A stretch of DNA of 64,000 bases, taken from the NCBI GenBank assembly GCA_947476745.1, contig CANJRG010000004.1:145643-209642 (forward strand). Direction: 5' to 3'. The notes under the pieces were generated by a model. The model was not told the origin of the DNA, searched no databases, and worked only from the letters and a program-made list of their open reading frames with translations. Both the position numbers and the translations under genes were made by a program. Shown here one piece after another: positions 1 through 9,204 of this stretch (its first letter is position 1; every line of letters begins with the position of its first letter). Source of the DNA: Acidimicrobiia bacterium (GTDB lineage Bacteria; Actinomycetota; Acidimicrobiia; Acidimicrobiales; CAIXPF01).

Positions 1-867
1 CATCAGCGCCAGGATGCCGCGGGTGGTGGCATTACGGGTGGTCTCGTTGCCGGCGGAGATGATCAACGTGAGATAGCCGTGCAGCTGCTGCTGGGTGAGC
101 TTGTGGCCGTCGATCTCGGCGTTCACCAACAGGCTCGAGAGGTCGTCGCCCGGTTCGGCGCGCTTGTCGTCGATGAGGTCCTCGAGGAAGTTGAAGTACT
201 CGATCCGCAGCCGCTTGCGCATGTCGTGGCGTGTCTCGCCGGGCAACGCCCAGGCCGTCGAATCGGTGTTGAACATCGAATCGGTCCAACGATGGATGTC
301 GGACCAACGGTCGACCGACACGCCCATCATCGAACAGATCGTGGCCAGCGGCAGCTTGACCGCGAGGTGCTCGACCAGGTCGATGCCATCGGAGCCGGCG
401 TCGGCGAGGTCGTTCTCGAACTCCTGCACGAAACGCTGCGCCAGCGAGGCGAGCTCGACGCCCATCCGCCGGCAACGGGCCGGGGTGAACTGGCGGGCCA
501 CCAGCATGCGGAACGCGGTGTGCCGCGGGGCGTCGAGGTAGACCATGTCGTCGACCTCGGCCGGGTCCCAGTCGTTGCGGTCGGCCTTCTTGCGGCGCGA
601 GGCGTGCAGCAACGTGTCGTGCTCGGTCGAGGCGAGCCGCAGTCGGGGGCCGCCGTTGATGAACCGGGTCGGGTCCGAGCCCAGGGCCCGCACGTCGGCG
701 TAGCGGGTGATGGCCCAGAACGGCTCGATACCCGGCCGGTCGTACCAGTACACGGGGGCCTCGCGCCGCAGGCGGTCCCAGGCTTCCCACGGGTAGCCCT
801 CGCTCAGGTAGCGATCGATCGAGTGGATGTCGATGCCATCGAGTTCCGCGGTGGCGGTGGCGCCCAT
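1..867 (-). CDS. Cytochrome P450, C-terminal part missing at window edge
   Basis: Heme-thiolate monooxygenase, incomplete: 289 N-terminal residues are inside the window and the gene runs off at base 1. The I-helix oxygen-activation motif SAGNETTR lies at about residues 271-278, shortly before the edge; the ExxR and heme-cysteine motifs would lie outside. The middle stretch YLDAPRHTAFRMLVARQF is the usual P450 region with the heme-propionate-contacting HxxxR. The style resembles actinobacterial CYP123/125/142-type enzymes, which act on sterols and similar lipids, but a subfamily cannot be fixed from half a protein. The ATG start at 867 is preceded by an AGGGGGAC ribosome site, and a TACCAT box at 903-908 is a plausible -10. 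It is divergent from the carboxylesterase gene. Confidence 0.85.
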   Translation of the reverse strand, partial: MGATATAELDGIDIHSIDRYLSEGYPWEAWDRLRREAPVYWYDRPGIEPFWAITRYADVRALGSDPTRFINGGPRLRLASTEHDTLLHASRRKKADRNDWDPAEVDDMVYLDAPRHTAFRMLVARQFTPARCRRMGVELASLAQRFVQEFENDLADAGSDGIDLVEHLAVKLPLATICSMMGVSVDRWSDIHRWTDSMFNTDSTAWALPGETRHDMRKRLRIEYFNFLEDLIDDKRAEPGDDLSSLLVNAEIDGHKLTQQQLHGYLTLIISAGNETTRNATTRGILALM

Positions 868-926
868 ACTGCTGTCCCCCTGTGGTCCGTTGTCGGCCCT
901 TCATGGTAGCGGTGCCACGGCGAAGG

Positions 927-968
927 GGACCTCCCCGGCAGGACCTCCCCGGCAGGACCTCCCCGGTA
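927..968. repeat. 14-bp tandem repeat, 3 copies
   Basis: Three consecutive copies of GGACCTCCCCGGCA (the last ends GGTA) fill most of the gap between the divergent P450 and carboxylesterase genes. The final copy runs into the TAGAGT -10 box of the carboxylesterase. Confidence 0.9.
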
Positions 969-972
969 GAGT
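967..972 (+). promoter_or_regulatory. -10 box TAGAGT, leaderless-type promoter
   Basis: TAGAGT ends 6 nt before the ATG at 979. That distance puts the transcription start at or next to the start codon, and no Shine-Dalgarno sequence is present. Confidence 0.5.
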
Positions 973-978
973 CCGCCC

Positions 979-2472
979 ATGACCGGACCCTCGCTGGCCA
1001 CGACGTCCGTCGGAACGCTGCAGGGCGCGGCCCTCCGCGCCGACGTCACCGCGTTCCTCGGCATCCCCTACGCCGCCCCGCCCGTCGGCGCGCGGCGCTT
1101 CGCCCCGCCGGCCGCAGCCGAGCGTTGGGAAGGCGTCCGGCCGGCACAGCAGCACGGACCGGCACCCCTCCAGGGTGCACCGGCCCCCGGCCGCTACCTG
1201 GCCGATCTGTCCTCGCCCCACCAGAGCGAGGACTGCCTGTACCTCTCGGTGTGGACCCCCACGGCCGACCGCGTCGCCGGGCTGCCGGTGATGGTGTGGT
1301 TCTACGGCGGGGCATTCGTGGCCGGCTCGACCCAGGTTCCCGCCTACGACGGCGCCCGTCTGGCCGCCCGCGGGGTGGTGGTGGTCACCGTGAACTACCG
1401 GCTCGGTGTGTTCGGCTGGCTGCGCGCCCCCGAGATCGGCGCCGACGGGAACCAGGGCCTCGCCGACCAAGCCGCGGCGCTGGCCTGGGTCCAGCGGGAG
1501 ATCGGCGCCTTCGGCGGCGACCCCGGCAATGTCACGGTGTTCGGCGAATCAGCCGGAGCGGCGTCCATCGCCCTGCACCTCGCCGGCCACCGACCTGCGT
1601 CGGGCCCGGCGCCCTACCGGCGGGCGATCCTGCAGTCGGGCTCGTTCAACCTGGTGTCCTCGGTGGCGGAGGCCGAGCACACCGCCGGCCTGGTCCTCGG
1701 CCACCTCGGCGTGACGGCCAAGGCCCTGCGCGAGCTGCCGACCGCGGCCCTGGTCGCGGCCCAGGACGAGGCCACCCCCCGTTCGGGCGGCGTGTTCTAC
1801 CGTCCCGTCGCCGACGGCGACCAGGTACCGCTCGACCCGGCGGCGTCCCTGGCCGACCACGGCTCGCCGGTCCCGGTGCTGTGCGGCACCAACCGCCACG
1901 AGATGGGGTTCTTCTGGGGCCGGGAGGAGCGCTTCGACACCGTCGACGACGCCCTCCTCGCCACCGTCGTGGGTCGCTGGCACGACGATGCCGACGGGCT
2001 GATCGCGGCCTACCGCTCGGCCCGCGCCGCCCGTGGCGACACCACCGACAACCGCTCGGTGGCCGTCGCCATCGGCACCGACTGGACATTCCGTGCCGCG
2101 TCCATGGGCCTCGCCGGGTGGCAGGCCGCCCGGGCCGGGGCTCACGCCTACCGGCTCGACTGGTGCAGCCCGCTCTACGACGGCCTCGTCGGCGCGGCCC
2201 ACGTGCTCGACGTGCCCCTCGTCTTCGGCACCTACGACGAGGGCACCGTCACCGCCTTCACCGGCTTCGACCATCACCCCGAGGCCGTCGCCGCGGTCTC
2301 CGAGGAGATGGCCGTGGCCTGGGCCGCCTACGCCACCCACGGCGACCCCGGCTGGCCCGCCTACGACCTCGAACGCCGGACCACCCGCGTCTTCGGCGGC
2401 ACGGCATCGACCGAGGACGACCCCGAGGGCGTCGAGCTGCGCCAGTGGGAACCCCGCTCGCTGCACCGCTGA
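979..2472 (+). CDS. Type-B carboxylesterase
   Basis: Alpha/beta-hydrolase of the carboxylesterase/cholinesterase family, about 497 residues, the normal family length. It hydrolyses carboxylic esters; the natural substrate is unknown. The N-terminal signature FLGIPYAAPPVG, the SEDCLYLSVWTP motif and the nucleophile elbow FGESAGAAS (Ser191) are all present, as is the oxyanion-hole stretch VWFYGGAF. No signal peptide is evident, so it is probably cytoplasmic. The ATG start follows a TAGAGT box by 6 nt. It stands alone, divergent from the P450 and 173 nt before the Rieske oxygenase gene. Confidence 0.9.
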   Translation: MTGPSLATTSVGTLQGAALRADVTAFLGIPYAAPPVGARRFAPPAAAERWEGVRPAQQHGPAPLQGAPAPGRYLADLSSPHQSEDCLYLSVWTPTADRVAGLPVMVWFYGGAFVAGSTQVPAYDGARLAARGVVVVTVNYRLGVFGWLRAPEIGADGNQGLADQAAALAWVQREIGAFGGDPGNVTVFGESAGAASIALHLAGHRPASGPAPYRRAILQSGSFNLVSSVAEAEHTAGLVLGHLGVTAKALRELPTAALVAAQDEATPRSGGVFYRPVADGDQVPLDPAASLADHGSPVPVLCGTNRHEMGFFWGREERFDTVDDALLATVVGRWHDDADGLIAAYRSARAARGDTTDNRSVAVAIGTDWTFRAASMGLAGWQAARAGAHAYRLDWCSPLYDGLVGAAHVLDVPLVFGTYDEGTVTAFTGFDHHPEAVAAVSEEMAVAWAAYATHGDPGWPAYDLERRTTRVFGGTASTEDDPEGVELRQWEPRSLHR

Positions 2473-2546
2473 GCCGACCGGACGGCCGCGTGGTGGCTGC
2501 ACGCCACACGGCCGGCCACGCCGTCGCCGACCCACCGCCGTCCGCT

Positions 2547-2612
2547 CGCCGCCCCGTCACCGACTGAGGGGCCGACAACCGCCGCCCCGTCACCGACTGA
2601 GGGGCCGACAAC
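2547..2612. repeat. 33-bp tandem duplication
   Basis: Two exact copies of a 33-bp unit (2547-2579 and 2580-2612), containing CCGTCACCGACTGAGGGG, lie in the gap between the carboxylesterase and the Rieske oxygenase. No protein or CRISPR-like spacer structure is associated. Confidence 0.85.
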
Positions 2613-2633
2613 CGCCCATCGAGCCCACCGGGG

Positions 2634-2639
2634 TATCGT
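2634..2639 (+). promoter_or_regulatory. -10 box TATCGT, leaderless-type promoter
   Basis: TATCGT ends 6 nt before the ATG at 2646, with no ribosome site between, matching the leaderless pattern seen elsewhere in this window. Confidence 0.5.
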
Positions 2640-2645
2640 CGGGTC

Positions 2646-3818
2646 ATGGACCGAGCGTCGCAGACCGCCGTCGCCACCCGTCTGGTGGAGCACTACCGTG
2701 CCGGCACCCAGGACCTGGCCCCGACGGAGATGGCCCAGCCGATCCGTCACTACCGCGACCCCGCCTACACCGAGCGGGAACGAGAGCGGATGCTCCGGGT
2801 CATGCCCGTGGTGGCCGCCCACGGCAGCGAGCTGCCCGAGCCCGGCGATTTCGTCACCGACACCATCGTCGGCACCCCGGTGCTCGTCGTGCGCCAGCCC
2901 GACCGGGCGGTGAAGGCGTTCGTCAACATCTGCCGTCACCGTGGCACGCAGCTGGAATGGGAGGCAAGCGGCAACCGGCGCCTGTTCAGCTGCGCCTATC
3001 ACGCGTGGAGCTACGAGCGCGACGGGGCCCTGCGCACCATCCCCTCGCAGCAGGACGGCTTCCCCTGCACCGAGCGGGGCGAGTTCGGGCTGATCGAGCT
3101 ACCCGCCGAGGAGCGTCACGGCATCGTGTGGGTGGTCCTCACCCCGGGGTCCGGTATCGACGTCGCCGCGCACCTCGGCGCCGAGCTCGACGCCGAGCTG
3201 ACGAGCTGGGGCCTCGAGCACGCCGTCCAGGAGCGGATCGACCGCTTCGACAACAACTTCAACTGGAAGTTCACCATCGACGGATTCCTCGAGGGCTACC
3301 ACCTGCGTTACCTGCACGCCAAGACCATCGGCGCGTACTTCGTGACCCCCGACCTGGCCCTGTTCGACCGGTGGGGCACGCACACCCGCATGACCCTCAC
3401 CCGCAAGGCCTTCGAGGCGGTGGCCGACCGGGCGCCCGGCGAGATCGAGCTGCACACGGTGTCGATCCCGGTGTACGTGCTGTTCCCGGCCACGGTGCTC
3501 GTGTGGCAGAACGATCACTGGGAACTGTGGACGTCCTTCCCCGACCCCACCGACCACACCCGCTCCATCGCCCGGGCCCGTCTGATGGCCCCCACCCCCG
3601 ACAGCGTCGAGTCCGAGCGGGCACTGTGGGACAAGAACTGGCGGATCCTCATGGACACCGTCGAGCAGGAGGACTGGCGTGCGGCGGCCTACACCCAGCG
3701 CGGCCTCGCGGCCGCACCGGCCGAGCTGGTCTTCGGACGCAACGAGCCCTGCCTGCAGCACTTCCACCGCACGATCGACCAGTTCTGCGGCGACCGACCC
3801 GACGCCGACCAGGGCTAG
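2646..3818 (+). CDS. Rieske non-heme iron oxygenase, alpha subunit
   Basis: Aromatic-ring-hydroxylating-dioxygenase-type alpha subunit, 390 residues. The N-terminal Rieske [2Fe-2S] ligands are Cys96-x-His98 and Cys116-x2-His119 (CRHRGT and CAYHAWSY). The catalytic-domain iron motif is FLEGYHLRYLHA, with His219 and His224. It would need a ferredoxin and reductase, and none is adjacent; no beta-subunit gene follows, so it is probably a homo-oligomeric type. Family members hydroxylate aromatics, demethylate methylamines or methoxy groups, or act on sterols, so the substrate is open. The HrpA gene follows after 21 nt. Confidence 0.88.
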   Translation: MDRASQTAVATRLVEHYRAGTQDLAPTEMAQPIRHYRDPAYTERERERMLRVMPVVAAHGSELPEPGDFVTDTIVGTPVLVVRQPDRAVKAFVNICRHRGTQLEWEASGNRRLFSCAYHAWSYERDGALRTIPSQQDGFPCTERGEFGLIELPAEERHGIVWVVLTPGSGIDVAAHLGAELDAELTSWGLEHAVQERIDRFDNNFNWKFTIDGFLEGYHLRYLHAKTIGAYFVTPDLALFDRWGTHTRMTLTRKAFEAVADRAPGEIELHTVSIPVYVLFPATVLVWQNDHWELWTSFPDPTDHTRSIARARLMAPTPDSVESERALWDKNWRILMDTVEQEDWRAAAYTQRGLAAAPAELVFGRNEPCLQHFHRTIDQFCGDRPDADQG

Positions 3819-3839
3819 CGATCGGCCGGCTCAGCACCG

Positions 3840-6800
3840 GTGAACCACCCCCCCGACACCGACACCGGCCGTACCGACACCGGCCGTACCGGACAGGATA
3901 CGGAGCGCCGCGCCGCGCGTCGTGAGGCCCGGCGGGCGTCGGTGCCGCCGCTGCGCTACCCGCCGGAGCTACCGGTCAGCGAACGTCACGACGACCTGCT
4001 CGCCGCCATCCGCGACCACCAGGTGGTCATCGTCGCCGGGGAGACCGGCTCCGGCAAGAGCACCCAGCTACCCAAGCTGTGCCTCGAGGCCGGCCGGGGT
4101 CTCGACGGGTTCATCGGCCACACCCAACCGCGACGCATCGCCGCCCGGGCGGTGGCCGAACGGGTGGCTTCCGAGCTCGGCGAGGAGGTGGGCGGGCTCG
4201 TCGGCTACGCCGTGCGCTTCACCGACCGGGTGAGCGACCGGACCCTGGTCAAGGTGATGACCGACGGCATCCTGCTGGCCGAGATCCAGCGCGACCGGAT
4301 GCTGCGGCGCTACGACACCATCATCATCGACGAGGCCCACGAGCGCAGCCTCAACATCGACTTCCTGCTGGGCTACCTCACCCGGCTGCGGCGGCAACGG
4401 CCCGACCTCAAGATCATCATCACCTCGGCCACCATCGACACCGAGCGCTTCGCCCGGCACTTCGACGACGCCCCGGTCATCAGCGTTACCGGCCGCACGT
4501 ACCCGGTAGAGGTGCGCTACCGGCCGCTCGAGGGCGGAGCGGAGGCCGACGCGGTCGATCGCGACCAGATCCAGGGCGTCTGCGACGCCGTCGACGAACT
4601 GTGCGACGACGGCCCCGGCGATATCCTGGTTTTTCTGTCCGGTGAGCGCGAGATCCGCGACACCGCCGACGCCCTACGCCAGCAGGAACGGCGCGATACC
4701 GAGATCCTGCCGCTCTACGCCCGGCTTTCGATGGCCGAGCAACACCGGGTGTTCTCCCCCCACCGCGGCCGCCGGGTCGTGCTGGCCACCAACGTCGCCG
4801 AGACGTCGCTCACCGTTCCCGGCATCCGCTCGGTGGTGGACACCGGCACCGCCCGCATCTCCCGGTACAACCGCCGGACCAAGGTGCAGCGTCTGCCCAT
4901 CGAGGCGGTGTCACAGGCCTCCGCCAACCAGCGCGCCGGACGATGCGGCCGGATCGGGCCGGGAATCTGCATCCGGCTGTACGCCGAGAACGACTTCGCG
5001 ACGCGCCCGCCCTTCACCGAGCCGGAGATCCTGCGGACCAACCTCGCCTCGGTCATCTTGCAGATGGCGGCGCTGCAGCTCGGAGATATGGCGTCGTTCC
5101 CTTTCGTGGAGCCACCCGACCGGCGGGCGGTCAAGGACGGCATCACCCTGCTCGAGGAACTCGGTGCCCTCGACCCCGACCATGAACAGACGGAGCGCTG
5201 GCTGACCCCCATCGGGCGGCGCCTGGCCCGGCTGCCCATCGACCCACGGCTCGGGCGCATGATCCTCGAGGCCGACCACCGCGGCTGTGTGCGCCAGGTC
5301 TCGATCATCGCCGCCGCCCTGTCGATCCAGGACCCCAGGGAACGCCCCACCGGCCAGGAGCAGGCCGCGGCCGAGCAGCACCGCCGGTTCCGCCATCCCG
5401 ACTCGGACCTGCTCGCCTACCTGAACCTGTGGACCTACCTGCAGGAACGGCAGCACGAGCTGTCCTCGAGCGCCCTGCGACGGTTGTGTCGCAACGAGTA
5501 CCTCAACTACCTGCGGGTACGGGAATGGCAGGACCTGGTCTCGCAGCTCCGTTCGATCACCAACCAGCTCGGCATCGCCACCAACCACGACGATGTCCCC
5601 GACAACGACGTCACCCGGTGCCTGCTGGCAGGGTTGCTGTCCCAGATCGGGCTACGCGACCCCGACCGGGGCGACTTCCTCGGCGCCCGCGGGGCCCGTC
5701 TCGCCATCGCCCCCGGGTCCGCGCTGCAACGCAAGCCACCGCGCTGGATCATGGCCGCCGAGCTGGTGGAGACCAACCGGCTGTGGGCGCGCGGGGTGTC
5801 GAAGGTCCAGCCCGAATGGGTGGAACGGCTGGCTCCTCACCTGCTGACCTACCACTACAGCAACCCGACGTGGTCACCGGAACGGGCCGCCACCATGGCC
5901 GTCGAACGGGTCAGCCTGTACGGGCTGCCCATCATCGCCGGCCGGCGGGTCGACTTCGGACGGATCGACGCCGCCTACGCCCGCGAGCAGTTCATCCGTC
6001 ACGGCCTGGTCGAGGGCGACTGGTCGGGCCACCACCGCTTCCTGCAGCACAACCGCGAGGTGCTCGACGAGATCAAACAGCTGCAGGACCGTACCCGAAG
6101 GTACCTCGCAGCGGACGACGACGTGTTGCACGACTTCTACGACGCCCGGGTCGGCGCCGAGGTCGTGTCCGGCCACAGCTTCGACCGATGGTGGAAACGC
6201 ACCCGCCACGACCAGCCCCATCTGCTCGAGATCACCGCGGCGACCGTGCTGGGCACCGACGGCGCCGAGGTGGACCTCGCCCCCTACCCCGACCACTGGA
6301 ACGCCGCGGGGTTACAGCTCCCCCTGCACTACCGCTTCGCCCCGGGCGAGGCCGACGACGGCATCACCGTCGAGATCGCCCTCACCGAGCTCAACCAGGT
6401 ACGCGCCACCCCCTTCGCCTGGCTGGTGCCGGGCCTGCGCACCGAGCTGGTGGGAGCGCTCATCCGCCAGCTCCCCAAGCCGTTGCGCAAGGAGTTCGTT
6501 CCCATCCCCGACCATTCCTCCGTCATCGCCGCGCAGCTCGACGACCCAGCCGGTGACCTGGCCGGTGACCTGGTCGAGCTGCTCGCCCGGCGACTGTCCC
6601 ACGCCGCCGGACAGGCGATACCGGCGGGTCTGCTCCGGCTCGACGAACTCGACGACCACCTGCGGATGAACTTCCGGGTCCTCGACACCACCGGCAAGGT
6701 CCTGGGCGAAGGACGCGATCTCGACCTGCTGGCCGCGGCGTTGCGCCCACGCCTGCGGGCCACGCTGCGTCGGGCCTCGGCCGACCTCGAACAGCGGGGA

Positions 6801-7655
6801 CGGCGCGGCTGGGAGTTCGGCACCATCAGCCCGGTGGTCGAGACCGAACGCGACGGCAAGCTGCTACGGGGCTACCCGGCCCTCGTCGACGAGGGCGACA
6901 GCGTCGGCCTGCGCGTGCTGTCCACCCCTGAGGAACAGTCCGCCGCCCACTGGGACGGCACCCGGCGGCTGCTGCGCCTCACCACCGCCGGGCCGCTCAA
7001 GGCGCTGCGCCCGCTGCTCGGCAACGAGCTCAAGCTGGCCGCCGCGCGGCTCGGCGTCGGGGTGGCCGACTTCGCCCAGGATTGCGTGACCGCCACCTTC
7101 GACCACCTCCTCGAGGAGGCCGGAGGCCCGGTGTGGGACGCCGATGCCTTCGAGGCGCTGCGGCGATCGGTCGGTGCCACGGCGTCGACCCTGGCGGTGC
7201 GCGTCACCGGTGAGGCCGCCCGGCTGGTCGTGCTGGCCGCCTCGTTGCGGGTCCGCCTCGAGCAGCTCACCAACCCCCTCGCTGCCGGGGCCGCCGCCGA
7301 CCTGCGGCTGCAGCTCGATGACCTCGTCCATGCCGGTTTCGTGGCCGCGGCCGGCATCGACAAGCTGGCCGACCTCCGCCGCTACCTCCAGGGCGTCGAA
7401 CGACGCCTCGACAAGGTCGGGAAGGACCCCCACGGCGACGCAGCCCGGATGGCCAAGATCCACGCCCTCGAACGCGACTTCGACCGGGTCGCGGCCCGCT
7501 GGCCCGCCGGGGGTCATCCCCCCGAGGTCACCGCGGTCCGCTGGCTGCTCGAGGAACTGCGGGTCGCCACCTTCGCGCAGGTCCTCGGCACCCCGACCGC
7601 GGTCAGCGAGAACAAGGTGCGCGCCGCCATCAGCGAGCTCGACCGCCTGGGCTGA
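3840..7655 (+). CDS. hrpA: ATP-dependent DEAH-box RNA helicase HrpA
   Basis: Large superfamily-2 helicase of about 1271 residues, close to the roughly 1300 of E. coli HrpA, which acts on mRNA and stalled or collided ribosomes. Walker A GETGSGKST is at residues 67-75, followed by the DEAH box (IIIDEAHERS), motif III SATID and motif VI QRAGRCGR. The helicase-associated HA2/OB region and the long HrpA-specific C-terminal domain come next. The GTG start at 3840 is supported by the conserved basic segment RRAARREARRA just before the helicase core. The N-terminus carries a short DTGRT duplication. The last 26 bp overlap the 3' end of the convergent MFS gene. Confidence 0.92.
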   Translation: MNHPPDTDTGRTDTGRTGQDTERRAARREARRASVPPLRYPPELPVSERHDDLLAAIRDHQVVIVAGETGSGKSTQLPKLCLEAGRGLDGFIGHTQPRRIAARAVAERVASELGEEVGGLVGYAVRFTDRVSDRTLVKVMTDGILLAEIQRDRMLRRYDTIIIDEAHERSLNIDFLLGYLTRLRRQRPDLKIIITSATIDTERFARHFDDAPVISVTGRTYPVEVRYRPLEGGAEADAVDRDQIQGVCDAVDELCDDGPGDILVFLSGEREIRDTADALRQQERRDTEILPLYARLSMAEQHRVFSPHRGRRVVLATNVAETSLTVPGIRSVVDTGTARISRYNRRTKVQRLPIEAVSQASANQRAGRCGRIGPGICIRLYAENDFATRPPFTEPEILRTNLASVILQMAALQLGDMASFPFVEPPDRRAVKDGITLLEELGALDPDHEQTERWLTPIGRRLARLPIDPRLGRMILEADHRGCVRQVSIIAAALSIQDPRERPTGQEQAAAEQHRRFRHPDSDLLAYLNLWTYLQERQHELSSSALRRLCRNEYLNYLRVREWQDLVSQLRSITNQLGIATNHDDVPDNDVTRCLLAGLLSQIGLRDPDRGDFLGARGARLAIAPGSALQRKPPRWIMAAELVETNRLWARGVSKVQPEWVERLAPHLLTYHYSNPTWSPERAATMAVERVSLYGLPIIAGRRVDFGRIDAAYAREQFIRHGLVEGDWSGHHRFLQHNREVLDEIKQLQDRTRRYLAADDDVLHDFYDARVGAEVVSGHSFDRWWKRTRHDQPHLLEITAATVLGTDGAEVDLAPYPDHWNAAGLQLPLHYRFAPGEADDGITVEIALTELNQVRATPFAWLVPGLRTELVGALIRQLPKPLRKEFVPIPDHSSVIAAQLDDPAGDLAGDLVELLARRLSHAAGQAIPAGLLRLDELDDHLRMNFRVLDTTGKVLGEGRDLDLLAAALRPRLRATLRRASADLEQRGRRGWEFGTISPVVETERDGKLLRGYPALVDEGDSVGLRVLSTPEEQSAAHWDGTRRLLRLTTAGPLKALRPLLGNELKLAAARLGVGVADFAQDCVTATFDHLLEEAGGPVWDADAFEALRRSVGATASTLAVRVTGEAARLVVLAASLRVRLEQLTNPLAAGAAADLRLQLDDLVHAGFVAAAGIDKLADLRRYLQGVERRLDKVGKDPHGDAARMAKIHALERDFDRVAARWPAGGHPPEVTAVRWLLEELRVATFAQVLGTPTAVSENKVRAAISELDRLG

Positions 7656-9078
7656 CGGTCCTCCGTCCCGTCCGTCCCGTGCGGGTCCGTGGATAGGCCA
7701 CCGCGATCAGCAACGGGCCGGTGGCCATCATCGCCACGCTCACCCAGAACGCATCGTGCAACGCGGCGATCCGCTCGGCACCCTGGCTGTCGCCGAGGAT
7801 CGCTGCGGCCACGGCCACCCCGAGGGCCATGCCCAGGAAACGCATGGTGTTGTAGGCGGCGTTGGCCGCACCGAGCTTGGCCTCGGCCACGTCGCGCAAA
7901 GCCGCCGAGTTGGCCGGGCCCAACATCAGCCCCGAGCCGGACCCGATCATCAGCGTGCCGGGCAGGAACCCCACCACGTAGGTGGAACCGGGTACCAGCC
8001 GCCAGGCCAGCCACGCCACCCCGAGCGTTGCCAGCGTCGAGCCGGCCAGCAGCAGGTAGCGATAGCCGTAGCGGTCCGCCACCCGGCCCGCCACCAGGGC
8101 GATGGGGATCATGGCGAACGCCCCCGGGCTGATGGCCAGGCCCACATGGAAGATCGAGTACCCCCACACGCTGGTCATGAACAGCGGGTACATGAACCAC
8201 GTCGACGCAGTGGCGGTGGCCACGAACGCCGCCGCCAGGGTGGCCACCCGGAACGAACGCACCCGCAGCAGGCTCAGGTCGAGCAGCGGCTCGGGATGGT
8301 GCAACGAGCGCCGCACGAACAGCACGCCCGCCCCGAGTGCGACGACCCCGATGGTCAGGATCGCCGGGGAGGTCCAACCCCAGTGGCGGCCCTGCACCAC
8401 CACCATCGACGTCCCGCCGACCACCACCGTGCCGGCCACCGCCCCGATGACGTCGAGCGGCCGCACCGGCACCGCGGGGTCACGCGGTGGCGGCGGCGCC
8501 AAACGGGCCCGGCCACCCAACCAGGCCAGCAGGGCGAAGGGGATCACCACCGCGAACACCATCCGCCAGCTGCTCAACGCCAGGATCGCCGCAGCCATCG
8601 TCGGGGCCACGGCGGAACCGAAGGTCCCCATCGCCGACCACGACGACACCACCGACGCATGGCGTTCCAACGGGAACAACGGCAGCACTGCGGCCAGCGA
8701 CGACGGCAGCACCATCGCCACGCCGATGGCCTGAACCACCCGGGCGGCGATCACCAGGCCGATGACCGGGGCCACCGCCGACAGCCCGGCACCGGCGGCG
8801 AACACCAACATGCCGGCCAGGAACACCGGCCGGCGCCCCCACCGGTCGGCCAACCGGCCGCCGAGCAGCATGAAGGTCACCTGCGTGACGTTGAACGCCG
8901 AGATCACCCACGAGATCGTCGACAGCGACGCACCGGGAAAGGCGTCCTCGAGCACCGGCACCGCAATGTTCGACGCAGTGGTCACGAAGCTGGCCAGGAA
9001 CATGGCCGCCGCGGCGACGACCAGCGCCTGGTTGGCCCAGCGCAGTGCCGGCGCGTCGGCTTGGTGCTCGCGGTCCAT
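7630..9078 (-). CDS. MFS drug-efflux type transporter (DHA2-like)
   Basis: Inner-membrane major facilitator of 482 residues, with many hydrophobic segments consistent with 14 helices, the DHA2 (EmrB/QacA) layout of proton-driven drug export. The motif-A loop GGRLADRWGRRPVF follows TM2. The start is ATG 9078 (MDREHQADAP); the open frame extends upstream, but those residues are arginine-rich antisense-like sequence over the PhyH gene. A GGGGGG-type ribosome site sits just before this ATG. It is divergent from the phytanoyl-CoA dioxygenase-like gene and convergent with hrpA. The substrate is unknown. Confidence 0.85.
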   Translation of the reverse strand: MDREHQADAPALRWANQALVVAAAAMFLASFVTTASNIAVPVLEDAFPGASLSTISWVISAFNVTQVTFMLLGGRLADRWGRRPVFLAGMLVFAAGAGLSAVAPVIGLVIAARVVQAIGVAMVLPSSLAAVLPLFPLERHASVVSSWSAMGTFGSAVAPTMAAAILALSSWRMVFAVVIPFALLAWLGGRARLAPPPPRDPAVPVRPLDVIGAVAGTVVVGGTSMVVVQGRHWGWTSPAILTIGVVALGAGVLFVRRSLHHPEPLLDLSLLRVRSFRVATLAAAFVATATASTWFMYPLFMTSVWGYSIFHVGLAISPGAFAMIPIALVAGRVADRYGYRYLLLAGSTLATLGVAWLAWRLVPGSTYVVGFLPGTLMIGSGSGLMLGPANSAALRDVAEAKLGAANAAYNTMRFLGMALGVAVAAAILGDSQGAERIAALHDAFWVSVAMMATGPLLIAVAYPRTRTGRTGRRTVSPGGRAR

Positions 9079-9132
9079 GAACCCCCCGGTTCGCCCACCG
9101 GTGCAGCCACGGCTGCGCTCCCGGTATGGATC

Positions 9133-9145
9133 CTCTACCGTAGAG
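9133..9145. promoter_or_regulatory. Dyad CTCTAC-C-GTAGAG between divergent genes
   Basis: Perfect 6-bp inverted repeat with a single-base centre, in the divergent gap between the MFS gene and the PhyH-like gene. It may be an operator or promoter element; no regulator gene is adjacent. Confidence 0.35.
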
Positions 9146-9204
9146 CGAACCGAGTGAGCCGTCGCACCACGGGGACCTGGTGCACCGACCCGAGGAGGTC
9201 CACC

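Noticed and set aside
882..2567. Long plus-strand frame over the carboxylesterase
   Set aside because: Arg/Gly/Pro-rich shadow; the esterase frame 979-2472 has the complete family motifs.
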